Positions 1-8,469 of a stretch of DNA of 64,000 nt are shown here, in pieces. The notes under the pieces are model-generated. The model had not been told where the DNA came from. It searched no databases and saw nothing but the letters and a program-made list of their open reading frames with translations. A program made the translations under genes and the position numbers. The stretch's first letter is position 1; each line of letters starts with the position of its first letter. The DNA comes from an uncultured beta proteobacterium (GTDB taxonomy: Bacteria; Pseudomonadota; Gammaproteobacteria; Burkholderiales; Rhodocyclaceae), in the NCBI GenBank assembly GCA_903908065.1, contig CAIVQO010000048.1:19811-83810 (forward strand), written 5' to 3'.

Positions 1-1
1 G

Positions 2-796
2 TCCTGGCGGCCGCTGGTCTACTGCTGGCGCGGCGGCCAGCGCAGCGGCGCCTTCAGCCACATCCTGCGCGAAATCGGCTGGGATGCCCATCGCCTGCAG
101 GGCGGCTACAAGGCCTGGCGCAGGCATGTGATCGAGCAGTTGGCGAACCTCCCGGCGAGACTGGATTTTCGGGTCATCAGCGGCGCCACCGGCAGCGGCA
201 AGAGCCGCCTGCTCGAAGCCCTGGGTCGGCAGGGTGCCCAGGTGCTGCACCTCGAAGAACTGGCAGCGCACAAGGGCTCGGTGCTGGGTAACTTGCCCGG
301 CGCACCGCAACCGGCGCAAAAGGCCTTTGAATCGCAGATCCTGTTTGCGCTGCAAGGCATGGACCCCGACCGCCCGGTGTTCGTCGAAGCCGAAAGCCGC
401 AAGATCGGCAAGCTGCAAGTGCCGGATGTCCTGCTCGACGCAATCCGCGCCGCGCCCGGCCTGCGTATCGAGGCCGCCCTGCCGGCCCGCGTCGACTTCC
501 TCCTGCGCGACTACGACTACGCCGTCGCCGACCCGGCTTGGTTGCTCGAACGCCTGGGCCATCTCAAAGGCCTGCAGAGCAACGAGACCCTGGAAGGCTG
601 GCGCGCCCTGATCGCCGCCGGCGATTTTGCGGCATTGGTGGAAGAACTGCTGACACGCCACTACGATCCGCTTTACCAGCGCTCGCAATCGCACAACTAC
701 CCGTCCTATTCGACCGCCGCCGGATACACGACGCCAACACTCGACACGCCTGCGCTGGATGCGCTGGCGGCGCGAATCCTGGCTACATCTGCCTGA
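2..796 (+). CDS. mnmH: tRNA 2-selenouridine synthase, 5'-truncated by the window edge
   Basis: The enzyme replaces the sulfur of 2-thiouridine at the tRNA wobble position with selenium from selenophosphate, through a geranylated intermediate. The reading frame is open from base 2, so the gene begins outside the window; 264 residues are visible. They start in the rhodanese domain, whose motif YCWRGGQRSG (bases 23-52) carries the catalytic Cys. A Walker A motif GATGSGKS follows about 57 residues later, opening the C-terminal P-loop domain. This rhodanese/P-loop order is diagnostic of SelU/MnmH. The last 14 bases overlap the convergent response-regulator gene. The N-terminal part of the rhodanese domain cannot be judged. 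Confidence 0.93.
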   Translation, partial: SWRPLVYCWRGGQRSGAFSHILREIGWDAHRLQGGYKAWRRHVIEQLANLPARLDFRVISGATGSGKSRLLEALGRQGAQVLHLEELAAHKGSVLGNLPGAPQPAQKAFESQILFALQGMDPDRPVFVEAESRKIGKLQVPDVLLDAIRAAPGLRIEAALPARVDFLLRDYDYAVADPAWLLERLGHLKGLQSNETLEGWRALIAAGDFAALVEELLTRHYDPLYQRSQSHNYPSYSTAAGYTTPTLDTPALDALAARILATSA

Positions 797-1535
797 ACAG
801 GTGGGCGTAGGCGCGGCTGACGGCCACTGCCTCCTTGCGCTCGCGCAGGCGCAGGCTGACGCGACCCAGGGCGTCATGGCGCGCGGACTCGATTTGGCGC
901 ACATTGACCAGCGTGCCGCGATGCACCTGCCAGAATTGCTCGGGGTCGAGTTGTTCCGCCAGTTCCTTGATCGGCGTGCGGATCAGCAATTCGGCATCGC
1001 GGGTAAAGACCGCCGTGTATTTGTCCGCGGCCTGGAAATAGCAAACCTCGTCGGTCGCCACCAGGCGCACCTCGTTGCCCACGGAAGCGCGCACCCAGCG
1101 CAGGCGCTCGGCAGCTTTCGGCATCAGCGCCTGCAGTCGCTGCAGCAGGTCGTCCGCGCCCGCGGCCTGGGGCCGGGCGCGCTTCAGGCGTTCGATGCAG
1201 GCGCCGAGGCGTTCGTCACTGATCGGCTTCAACAGGTAATCCACGGCCTCCTGCTCGAAGGCCTGCACCGCGAACTGGTCATAAGCGGTGACGAAAACGA
1301 CACGGCAGGCGGCGCGCGCCGCGGGCGACAGCGCCTGCATCGCTTCGAGCCCGGTGAGGCCGGGCATGCGGATGTCGAGGAAGGCCAGCTCCGGGCGCAG
1401 GGCCTCGATCATGTCACGTGCCTCGATGCCGTTGGCGGCCACGCCGACGATGGCGAGCTCCGGCCACAGGGCGGCCAACCGGGACTTGAGGTGGCCCGCC
1501 AGCGCGACTTCATCGTCGGCAATCACGGCTTTCAT
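783..1535 (-). CDS. LytTR-family response regulator (AlgR/LytR-like)
   Basis: Cytoplasmic DNA-binding response regulator of about 250 residues. The receiver domain (1-120) has the acidic pair D7/D8, the phospho-acceptor D54 in AFLDIRMPGL and the Lys in YLLKPI. The C-terminal LytTR DNA-binding domain (about 145-245) has the typical WVRASVGNEV and VHRGTLVNV stretches. I chose the ATG at 1535, because the frame extends upstream only as antisense to the kinase gene and this ATG makes an ATGA overlap with the kinase stop. It is therefore translationally coupled to the histidine kinase gene just upstream. The target genes are not evident from the sequence. Confidence 0.92.
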   Translation of the reverse strand: MKAVIADDEVALAGHLKSRLAALWPELAIVGVAANGIEARDMIEALRPELAFLDIRMPGLTGLEAMQALSPAARAACRVVFVTAYDQFAVQAFEQEAVDYLLKPISDERLGACIERLKRARPQAAGADDLLQRLQALMPKAAERLRWVRASVGNEVRLVATDEVCYFQAADKYTAVFTRDAELLIRTPIKELAEQLDPEQFWQVHRGTLVNVRQIESARHDALGRVSLRLRERKEAVAVSRAYAHLFRQM

Positions 1536-2551
1536 GCCGGCACCTGCAAGGGAATCTCCAGCGTCGCCGTAACGCCAGCGCCGACTTCTGCGCGAATCAC
1601 CAGGCGCCCACCGGGACCGAACAGCGCCGCCAGGCGCGAGCGGATGTTGGCCAGGCCAAGGCCCGTGCCCCCCGCGCTGGTACCGGCTTGCGTGAGGCCA
1701 ACGCCGTCGTCGGCGACCGTCAGCACCATGCGGCCATCGCTGCACCGTCCGCTGACGCGCAGCGTTCCGGCACCGAGCTTGGGTTCGAGGCCGTGGCGGA
1801 TCGCGTTCTCCACCAATGGCTGCAGGAGCATGGGCGGGAAGTCGCGCGCCAGCAGCTCCGGGGCAATGTCGAACTCGTAGTGCAGGCGCTCGCCCATGCG
1901 GATTTTCAGCACGTCGAGGTAGCGGGTCAGCAACCCAACCTCGTCGCCCAGCGAACCACCCTCGGCGCGGGTGCGGGCCAGGCTCGCCCGCAAATAGCGA
2001 ATCAGGGCATCGAGCAGGCGCCCCGCCAGCTTAGGATCAGGCTCGATCAGCGCCCCGACATTGGCCAGCGAATTGAACAGGAAGTGCGGCTCGACCTGGG
2101 CCTGCAACATGCGCAGCTGTGCGGCCAGGGCCTGCTTTTCAGCTTCCAGCCGCGCCAGTTCGCGTGCATGCAACTCCTGATCCAGGTTCGCGTTGCGCTC
2201 GCGCAGCCAGAAAAAAATGGCGGCAATTGCGCCGAACGCCAGTCCCAGCAGCAGCGACTGCATCTCGTGCGAGCCGTCGCTGGAACTGCCGACGCCAGTC
2301 AGCATCCGCGCCAGGACGCCGCCGATCAAGGCGCCGCCGCCAATCCCGGCCACCGCCCCCAGCGCACGCGCGAGGGGTGGCAAGCGCAAGCGCAGCAACA
2401 GCATCAGCAAGCCACCGATGCTGAGCCCGATGCACTGAGAAAACACCATGTTGATGGCAAAACCGCCACCAAAGCCGATCGCGGTCAGCAAGGCCGCGAT
2501 CAAGGTGCTGAACGCTATCGTCGCAAGCAGGGATGGAATCGGGCGCGGCAT
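1532..2551 (-). CDS. LytS/AlgZ-type sensor histidine kinase (His_kinase family)
   Basis: Membrane sensor kinase of 339 residues. The N-terminal third is hydrophobic, with about four membrane segments (roughly residues 9-115) and no periplasmic sensor domain. A short coiled coil follows, then the phospho-acceptor motif QVEPHFLFNSL (H156), the N box LVENAIRHGLE and the glycine-rich G boxes near ADDGVGL and GGTGLGLANIRSRL. This is the AlgZ/LytS class that partners LytTR regulators. Its stop overlaps the regulator start by four bases, and the 2TM gene lies 7 bases upstream, so the three form one operon. The signal sensed cannot be inferred. Confidence 0.92.
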   Translation of the reverse strand: MPRPIPSLLATIAFSTLIAALLTAIGFGGGFAINMVFSQCIGLSIGGLLMLLLRLRLPPLARALGAVAGIGGGALIGGVLARMLTGVGSSSDGSHEMQSLLLGLAFGAIAAIFFWLRERNANLDQELHARELARLEAEKQALAAQLRMLQAQVEPHFLFNSLANVGALIEPDPKLAGRLLDALIRYLRASLARTRAEGGSLGDEVGLLTRYLDVLKIRMGERLHYEFDIAPELLARDFPPMLLQPLVENAIRHGLEPKLGAGTLRVSGRCSDGRMVLTVADDGVGLTQAGTSAGGTGLGLANIRSRLAALFGPGGRLVIRAEVGAGVTATLEIPLQVPA

Positions 2552-2558
2552 GTGGCGA

Positions 2559-2867
2559 TTATTTCACGGCCTTGTCGGCCATGAACTCGGCCAGTTTGCG
2601 TTCTTCCCATTCCGCGCCCAGCCAGCGGCCGCGGTGGAAGGTGCCCATGGCATGCAGGGTCAGCCCGATCCCCCAGCCGAGGGCCGGCCAAAGGAACCAG
2701 AAGCGACCCGGAGAAGTGATCAGGTTGATCGCCAGCAAGCCGGCATTCACCAGAACAAACACCATCAGATGAGAATAAAAACCGCGCAGCTTGGCAACCT
2801 GGCGGCGGGCATCGCGCTCAGCTGACGAGATTGCGGAATCGTCGATGTAACGGGAACGGCAGACCAT
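2559..2867 (-). CDS. 2TM-domain membrane protein
   Basis: Small membrane protein of 102 residues. A basic or mixed N-terminus (about 1-35, ending near AKLRGFYSH) is followed by two hydrophobic helices (about 33-53 and 60-80) and a short C-terminal tail. This matches the 2TM domain family, which often sits beside or is fused to LytTR-type histidine kinases. I chose the start at 2867 because a strong ribosome site, CCAGGAGAAA, lies just upstream; the open frame continues far upstream only without initiation signals. It is the first gene of the operon with the kinase and regulator, so a sensory accessory role is a reasonable inference. Confidence 0.8.
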   Translation of the reverse strand: MVCRSRYIDDSAISSAERDARRQVAKLRGFYSHLMVFVLVNAGLLAINLITSPGRFWFLWPALGWGIGLTLHAMGTFHRGRWLGAEWEERKLAEFMADKAVK

Positions 2868-2998
2868 GATTTTCTCCTGGCAGTACTCCGCATGTGCGGT
2901 ATGGAGCCAGTGTCCTGCCGGGAGCGACCACGCGCCAGCGCCGAGCGACAAAATGCGGAATTCCCGGGATGAAACGCCGTATTGCCGGATGGCCGGGA

Positions 2999-3571
2999 TC
3001 AGGCAAGGCCGTCGGCTGACGGCAGGCGCCACTCGATCGCGCGCGTGGCGCAAAGCCGCTGGACCATGGCCGGGCGCGGCTCCGCGACCTCGCCCTGCTC
3101 GAAGGCCACCACCTTGAGCTTGGGCCGCACCACGTCGAGCAGTTCGCCCTGGCGCAGCAGGAAGGCCGGATTCGACGGCTTGCCGAAGCGCTCGTTGCCG
3201 ACCATGAAAGTTTCGTAAATCAGCACTCCATTGACGTCGAGCGCGTTCATGATCTGCGGCAACAAGGGCCGAAACAGGTAATTGCTGACCACGATGCCAT
3301 CGAAGACGCATCCGTAATACGGCCATGGCCCGCCTTCGAGGTCGGCGACGCGAGTCGCGATGCGGGGCTCCCGCGCGCCGAGCGCGGCGACCGCTTCGGC
3401 GTCGCGATCGACCGCCTCGACCTGATAGCCCATCGCCGCCAGCAGAAGGGCATGACGGCCGCTGCCGCAAGCGAGGTCGAGCACCCGCCCGCCGGCAATG
3501 ATCAGGGGCGCGTGGCGCTGCACCCAGCGTGATGGATTTCCGTTCATATCGTTTGCCATGTCGAGTATCAT
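2999..3571 (-). CDS. class I SAM-dependent methyltransferase
   Basis: Probable cytoplasmic methyltransferase of about 190 residues. The SAM-binding motif I, VLDLACGSGRHALLLA, is followed by the acidic strand-2 end AVDRD, which binds the ribose, and by the motif IV-like region FDGIVVSNYL. The pattern resembles small TehB-like methyltransferases; the substrate is unknown. Possible starts are 3571, 3559 and 3547. I favour 3571, with a GGAG about 11 bases upstream, but this is uncertain. The gene is divergent from the cyclase-hemerythrin gene, with only about 50 bases between the chosen starts, so they probably share a regulatory interval. Confidence 0.8.
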   Translation of the reverse strand: MILDMANDMNGNPSRWVQRHAPLIIAGGRVLDLACGSGRHALLLAAMGYQVEAVDRDAEAVAALGAREPRIATRVADLEGGPWPYYGCVFDGIVVSNYLFRPLLPQIMNALDVNGVLIYETFMVGNERFGKPSNPAFLLRQGELLDVVRPKLKVVAFEQGEVAEPRPAMVQRLCATRAIEWRLPSADGLA

Positions 3572-3620
3572 TTTGAGCCAAACTCCGTCGCCAGCGACTT
3601 TCCCGGTCACGCAACGCCCC

Positions 3621-4958
3621 ATGTCCGCCACCCCGAGCTCACCGCAAGGCAACGCGCCGGAAAACTCGGACGCCCTGCGTGAACGCCTGAACAACACCAC
3701 CGCGGCATACAGCCGCTTCGTGCCGCGGGAATTCCTCAACCTGCTCGGCATCGAGGATATCCGCAAGGTGGAACTTGGGCAGCAGGTCGAGCGCAAGATG
3801 ACGATCCTGTTCTGCGACATCCGCAACTTTACCGCCCTGTCGGAAACCATGAGTCCGCAGGAAAACTTCAATTTCCTGAACTCCTACCTGGTACAGATGG
3901 AGCCGGTGATTGCGGCGCATGGCGGATTCATTGACAAGTACATCGGCGACGCCATCATGGCCCTGTTTCCGGATTCGCCGGACGAGGCCCTGCGTTGCAG
4001 CCAGGCCATGCTGCGCCAGCTGGATGCCTACAACGATGGCCGCCAACGCGCCGGTTACCGCCCGATCCGGATCGGCATCGGCATCAATACCGGCATCGTC
4101 ATCCTCGGCACCATCGGTGGCGCCGCGCGCATGGACGGCACGGTGATCGGCGATGCGGTGAACCTCGCTGCCCGCCTTGAACGCCTGACCAAGGAGTATC
4201 GCGTCTCGGTGTTGATCAGCGACTACACCCTGTATTCGCTCGACCACCCGGACGACTGGTCGATCCGCTTCCTCGACCGCACCCAGGTGCGTGGCAAGCA
4301 GGGTTCGCATTCCGTGTACGAAGTTTTCAACAACGACACGCCAAGCCTGGTGCAAGCCAAGAAGCGGACCATCAAGCTGTTCGAGCAGGCGCTCGCCTGT
4401 TACCACGTCGGCGACATCGGCGCCGCGCGCCAGCGACTGGTGGACTACGCCGCGGCGGTCCCCGAGGACAGTGCGGTGCATGTATACCTCGAACGCTGCA
4501 ATCCGCTGGCCGAGAATTTTGGCCCGCCACGCCCGGAAACCATGCCCCATTGGCACGAAGAGTATTCGTATGGCCTGTCGACCGTCGACACCGTGCATCA
4601 GGACCTACTGACCGACATGAATGCCCTGTCCAGGGCGCTGCACGACAACAATCTGGACGCCACCGGGGAACTGCTGGACAAGATCAGCGCGGCGGCGCTC
4701 AAGGACTTCGAACTCGAAGAGCGCCTGATGGCGGAGTCGGGCTACCCCTTCCTTGACCTGCATGCGCGCCAGCACCAGCGCTTTTTCGAGTATTTCGACG
4801 AACTCCGGCGCGAGATCGAATCGCGTGAAGAGGATCGCATCTACCTGATTTTCCGCGTCAAGCGCTTCATGACGGGCTGGCTGGTGAATCACATCGTGAG
4901 CGCCGACCGCCATCTCGGTCATTTCCGGCGCGGGATGGGCATTCCCGACGCAGTCTGA
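3621..4958 (+). CDS. class III adenylate/guanylate cyclase fused to a hemerythrin-like domain
   Basis: Predicted soluble signalling enzyme of 445 residues. Residues 60-235 form a class III cyclase domain with metal-binding D66 (FCDIRNF) and D110 (KYIGDAIMAL), purine-contact K106 and Thr in GTVIGDAVNL, which suits ATP. A helical TPR-like linker (about 245-292) ends in VYLERC. Residues 305-440 resemble a bacteriohemerythrin: H326, E366, H381, H385, H424 and D429 align with diiron ligands, but the position of the usual second His is D362 (KDFELEERLM). Oxygen- or NO-responsive cyclic nucleotide synthesis is an inference. A start further upstream would overlap the divergent methyltransferase gene. 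Confidence 0.88.
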   Translation: MSATPSSPQGNAPENSDALRERLNNTTAAYSRFVPREFLNLLGIEDIRKVELGQQVERKMTILFCDIRNFTALSETMSPQENFNFLNSYLVQMEPVIAAHGGFIDKYIGDAIMALFPDSPDEALRCSQAMLRQLDAYNDGRQRAGYRPIRIGIGINTGIVILGTIGGAARMDGTVIGDAVNLAARLERLTKEYRVSVLISDYTLYSLDHPDDWSIRFLDRTQVRGKQGSHSVYEVFNNDTPSLVQAKKRTIKLFEQALACYHVGDIGAARQRLVDYAAAVPEDSAVHVYLERCNPLAENFGPPRPETMPHWHEEYSYGLSTVDTVHQDLLTDMNALSRALHDNNLDATGELLDKISAAALKDFELEERLMAESGYPFLDLHARQHQRFFEYFDELRREIESREEDRIYLIFRVKRFMTGWLVNHIVSADRHLGHFRRGMGIPDAV

Positions 4959-5096
4959 GTGCCGAAGCGCCCGGTGACGAACCGACTTTCCCGCCTTGGC
5001 AATTTCTAGTGGCCGGCCTCCAAAAACCCTGCCCGAAAGTGCTATGCTGCACCGCACCAACCGACCCCGTGCCCGCCTCCGAAAGGCGTGACCACC

Positions 5097-7787
5097 ATGC
5101 ATAACGAACGCCACTACCTGCACACCCTTTTCGAACCGGCATCGATCGCCATCGTCGGCGCGTCGGAGACGCCGAATTCGATCGGCGTGACCCTGGTGCG
5201 CAACATGCTCGACTCGGGCTACAAGGGCAAGCTGTTCTTCGTCAATCCTAAACACGACACCGTGTTCGGGCAAAAGACCTACGCCTCGGTGGATACGATT
5301 CCGCAGCGCCTCGACGTCGCGGTGATCTGCACCAAGGCGGCGATCGTGCCGGAGATCGTCGATGCCTGCGGCCGCGCCGGTTGCAAGAACGTGATCGTGA
5401 TCTCGGGCGGTTTCGCCGAAGCCGGCCCGCGCGGCGCCTCGCTGGAACGAGCCGTGCTCGAGAACGCGCGGCGCCACGGCATGCGCGTGCTTGGCCCCAA
5501 CTGCCTGGGCATCATGCGTCCCGGCAACCAGCTCAACCTGACCTTCGGCCACGGCTTTGCCAACGCGGGAACCATCGGCCTGATCTCGCAATCCGGCGCC
5601 TTGTGCACCGCCATCCTCGACTGGGCCCTGCCCAACAAGGTCGGTTTCTCGAATGTGGTTTCGCTCGGTGCCGAAGGCGACATCGATTTCGGTGAAGTGC
5701 TCGACTACATGGTCTCGGATCCGCGCACCGAGAACATCTTCCTTTACATCGAAGGCATCAAGAATTCGCGCCGCTTCATGAGCGCCTTGCGTGCCGCGGC
5801 GCGCTGCAAGCCGGTATTGCTGATCAAGGTCGGCAAGCACCCGGCCGGCGAAAAGGCGGCGCTGTCGCACACCGGCGCCCTGGTCGGCGCCGACGACGTG
5901 TTCGATGCCGCCCTGCGCCGCGCCGGCGTGGTGCGCCTGGCCAACGTCGGCCAGATGTACGCCGCCGCATCGGCCCTGTTCTCCCACTTCCGTCCGCGCG
6001 GCAAGCGCCTGGCGATCATCACCAACGGCGGCGGTCCCGGCGTGATGGCCGCCGACCACGCCGCCGACATCGACATTCCGCTGGCGCAGCTGTCCACGGC
6101 GACCATGACCAAGCTCGGCGAACTGCTGCCGCCTACCTGGTCGCGCGCCAACCCGATCGACATCCTCGGCGACGCCGATCCCGAGCGCTACCGCGTCGCC
6201 CTGCAGGCCTGCATCGAAGACGACGGCGTCGACGGTGTCCTGGCGATCCTCACCCCGCAGGCCATGACCGATCCGACCCAGGCCGCGCGTACGGTGATCG
6301 AGATTGCCCGCAGCACCGACAAGCCCCTGGTCACCTGCTGGATGGGCGAGGAACAGGTGGGCGAAGCGCGCAAGCTGTTCGAAGGCGCGGCGATCCCCAC
6401 CTTCAAGACGCCGGAGCCGGCAGTCGACCTGTTTGCCCACGTATCGAACTACTACCGCAACCGCCAGTTGCTGATGCAGTCGCCGCCCTCGATTTCCGAG
6501 CAGGCGCCGCCGCGCCTTGAATCCGCCCGGCTGGTGATCGAAACCGCGCTGATGGAGGGCCGCAAAGTCCTCAACGAAATGGAATCCAAGGCGGTGCTGG
6601 CGGCCTTCCGCGTGCCGATCGCGCAGACCGTGGTGGCCCGTTCGGCCTCCGAGGCCATGGTCCTGGCCGAGGAACTCGGCCTGCCGGTGGTGATGAAGAT
6701 CGACTCGCCGCAGATCGTGCACAAGGCCGATTCCGGCGGCGTGCGACTCAACCTCAACAGCCTCGCTGCGGTGCGCGATTCCTGGCTGGAGATCATGGAG
6801 GAGGTGAAGAAGAACCGCCCCGACGCCCAGATCAACGGCATTGCCATCGAGCCCATGATCCAGAAGCCCAACGGCCGCGAACTGGTGGTCGGCATGGTGC
6901 GCGACAAGATCTTCGGCCCGACCATCGTCTTCGGCCCCGGCGGCGCCGGCGTCGAAACTCACGTCAGCGACCGCGCGGTGGCGCTGCCGCCGCTGAATTC
7001 GGTGCTGGTCGCCGACATGCTGGCATCGACCCGCACCACGGCACGCCTGGGCGAATTCCGCAACATGCCGCCGGTCAACATGCAGGCCATCGAGACCGTG
7101 CTGCTCAACGTCTCCGCGATGGTCTGCGAACTGCCCTGGATCAGCGAGATGGACATCAACCCGCTGATCGTCGACGAAAACACAGCCGTGGCAGTGGATG
7201 CGCGGATCAAGATCGACAATCTGCCGATCACTGCCGGTCGCTATGACCACATGGCGATCCACCCCTACCCATCGCACTTGCAGACCAGCTACCAGGCCAA
7301 GGACGGCACCCTGGTCACGATCCGCCCGATCAAGCCCGAAGACGTGCGCATCGAACAGGACTTCGTGCGCAACCTGTCTGCCGAGTCGCGCTACCTGCGC
7401 TTCATGAATACCATCCGCGAAGTCTCGCCCGCCCAGTTGGTGCGCCTGACCCAGATCGACTACGACCGCGAAATGGCCTTCGTCGCTACCGTGGATGACC
7501 ACGGTTCGGAAAAGGAAGTCGGCGTCGCGCGCTATGCCACCAATCCGGATGGCGAGTCCTGCGAATTCGCCATAGTCGTCGCCGACGACTGGCAGGGCAA
7601 GGGACTGGCACGCCGCCTGATGGGGGTCATCATCGACACCGCGCGTAGTCGCGGACTGCGCTACATGCATGGCGATTTCCTGTCGGAGAACGCGCGCATG
7701 CTGGCCTTCGTTGCCAGCCTGGGCTTCGTGCTTTCGGCGCATCCGGAAGATCCCGGGCTCAAGCGCGGCGTGCTGGTGCTGAATTGA
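5097..7787 (+). CDS. Pat-like protein: ADP-forming acyl-CoA synthetase domains plus GNAT acetyltransferase
   Basis: Large cytoplasmic protein of about 896 residues. It opens with a CoA-binding Rossmann domain (IAIVGASE), followed by succinyl-CoA-ligase-like domains that keep the His of the ALSHTGALVG loop. An ATP-grasp domain (about 490-710) comes next, and a C-terminal GNAT acetyltransferase (about 735-895) has the acetyl-CoA loop DDWQGKGLARRLM. This architecture is that of protein lysine acetyltransferases such as Pat/PatZ, which acetylate and switch off acyl-CoA synthetases. ATG 5097 is preferred, with GAAAGG 10 bases upstream; GTG 5088 is possible. It overlaps the vicinity of tag by a few bases. 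An AMP-forming ligase downstream (10850) could be a target. Confidence 0.88.
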   Translation: MHNERHYLHTLFEPASIAIVGASETPNSIGVTLVRNMLDSGYKGKLFFVNPKHDTVFGQKTYASVDTIPQRLDVAVICTKAAIVPEIVDACGRAGCKNVIVISGGFAEAGPRGASLERAVLENARRHGMRVLGPNCLGIMRPGNQLNLTFGHGFANAGTIGLISQSGALCTAILDWALPNKVGFSNVVSLGAEGDIDFGEVLDYMVSDPRTENIFLYIEGIKNSRRFMSALRAAARCKPVLLIKVGKHPAGEKAALSHTGALVGADDVFDAALRRAGVVRLANVGQMYAAASALFSHFRPRGKRLAIITNGGGPGVMAADHAADIDIPLAQLSTATMTKLGELLPPTWSRANPIDILGDADPERYRVALQACIEDDGVDGVLAILTPQAMTDPTQAARTVIEIARSTDKPLVTCWMGEEQVGEARKLFEGAAIPTFKTPEPAVDLFAHVSNYYRNRQLLMQSPPSISEQAPPRLESARLVIETALMEGRKVLNEMESKAVLAAFRVPIAQTVVARSASEAMVLAEELGLPVVMKIDSPQIVHKADSGGVRLNLNSLAAVRDSWLEIMEEVKKNRPDAQINGIAIEPMIQKPNGRELVVGMVRDKIFGPTIVFGPGGAGVETHVSDRAVALPPLNSVLVADMLASTRTTARLGEFRNMPPVNMQAIETVLLNVSAMVCELPWISEMDINPLIVDENTAVAVDARIKIDNLPITAGRYDHMAIHPYPSHLQTSYQAKDGTLVTIRPIKPEDVRIEQDFVRNLSAESRYLRFMNTIREVSPAQLVRLTQIDYDREMAFVATVDDHGSEKEVGVARYATNPDGESCEFAIVVADDWQGKGLARRLMGVIIDTARSRGLRYMHGDFLSENARMLAFVASLGFVLSAHPEDPGLKRGVLVLN

Positions 7788-7789
7788 AA

Positions 7790-8356
7790 ATGGCAGAGCG
7801 CTGCCCCTGGTGCGGCGACGACCCGCTTTATGTGGCCTACCACGACAAGGAATGGGGCGTGCCCTGCCATGACGAGCGCGCCCTGTTTGAATTCCTCATC
7901 CTCGAAGGCGCGCAGGCCGGACTGTCGTGGATCACGATCCTGCGCAAGCGCGAGAACTATCGCCGCGCCTACCATGGCTTCGACCCGCAGCGCATCGCCC
8001 GCTACGGCGAAAAGGACGTCGCCCGCCTGCTGTCCGATGCCGGCATCGTGCGCAATCGCCTGAAGGTGACCGCCAGCATTGCCAATGCCCGCGCCACGCT
8101 GGAACTCTACGATCAGGGCGGCAGCCTGGACGGACTGCTGTGGGGCTTTGTTGACGGCCGGCCGCGCATCAATCGCTGGCGCAGCATGTCCGAGGTGCCG
8201 GTGATCACCCCGCAGGCCGAGGCGATGTCCAAGGAACTCAAGCGTCGCGGCTTCCGCTTCATCGGGCCGACGGTAATGTATGCCCACATGCAGGCGACCG
8301 GCATGGTCAACGACCATCTGCTGACCTGCCCGCGCCACGCGCAAGTCCAGGGCTGA
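7790..8356 (+). CDS. tag: DNA-3-methyladenine glycosylase I
   Basis: Base-excision repair enzyme that removes 3-methyladenine from alkylated DNA. The 188-residue protein has the family hallmarks: the N-terminal CPWCG, YHDKEWG, the helix-hairpin-helix region, and the C-terminal NDHLLTCPRH, which together supply the Cys/His zinc site. Length is normal for Tag. The ATG at 7790 is two bases past the end of the acetyltransferase gene; a TTG at 7784 would overlap it. Co-transcription with the upstream gene is likely because there is no intergenic space. Confidence 0.95.
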   Translation: MAERCPWCGDDPLYVAYHDKEWGVPCHDERALFEFLILEGAQAGLSWITILRKRENYRRAYHGFDPQRIARYGEKDVARLLSDAGIVRNRLKVTASIANARATLELYDQGGSLDGLLWGFVDGRPRINRWRSMSEVPVITPQAEAMSKELKRRGFRFIGPTVMYAHMQATGMVNDHLLTCPRHAQVQG

Positions 8357-8399
8357 AGCGCCAGGTCACGCCGGGAACCCGCCGGCAGGCCGGAAACCC

Positions 8400-8427
8400 T
8401 TGGCACGACAGGGATTCCGGATACAAT
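8400..8427 (+). promoter_or_regulatory. sigma-70-type promoter for the GAF-GAF-PAS cyclase gene
   Basis: TTGGCA (8400-8405) and TACAAT (8422-8427) are separated by 16 bases. They lie 43 bases before the ATG of the downstream cyclase gene, in a short gap after tag. Both hexamers match the consensus closely. Confidence 0.6.
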
Positions 8428-8469
8428 AGTCCGCATCCGGTATCCACGGGACTCCCGCTTCCGTCGCGC

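Noticed and set aside
5041..5060. TATGCT as a promoter -10 for the Pat-like gene
   Set aside because: No acceptable -35 hexamer at 16-18 bases could be found.
4605..7742. A 1045-codon minus-strand open frame opposite the Pat-like gene
   Set aside because: It is His/Gly/Asp-rich, matches no family and mirrors the codon bias of the real plus-strand gene; GC-rich DNA produces such antisense frames.
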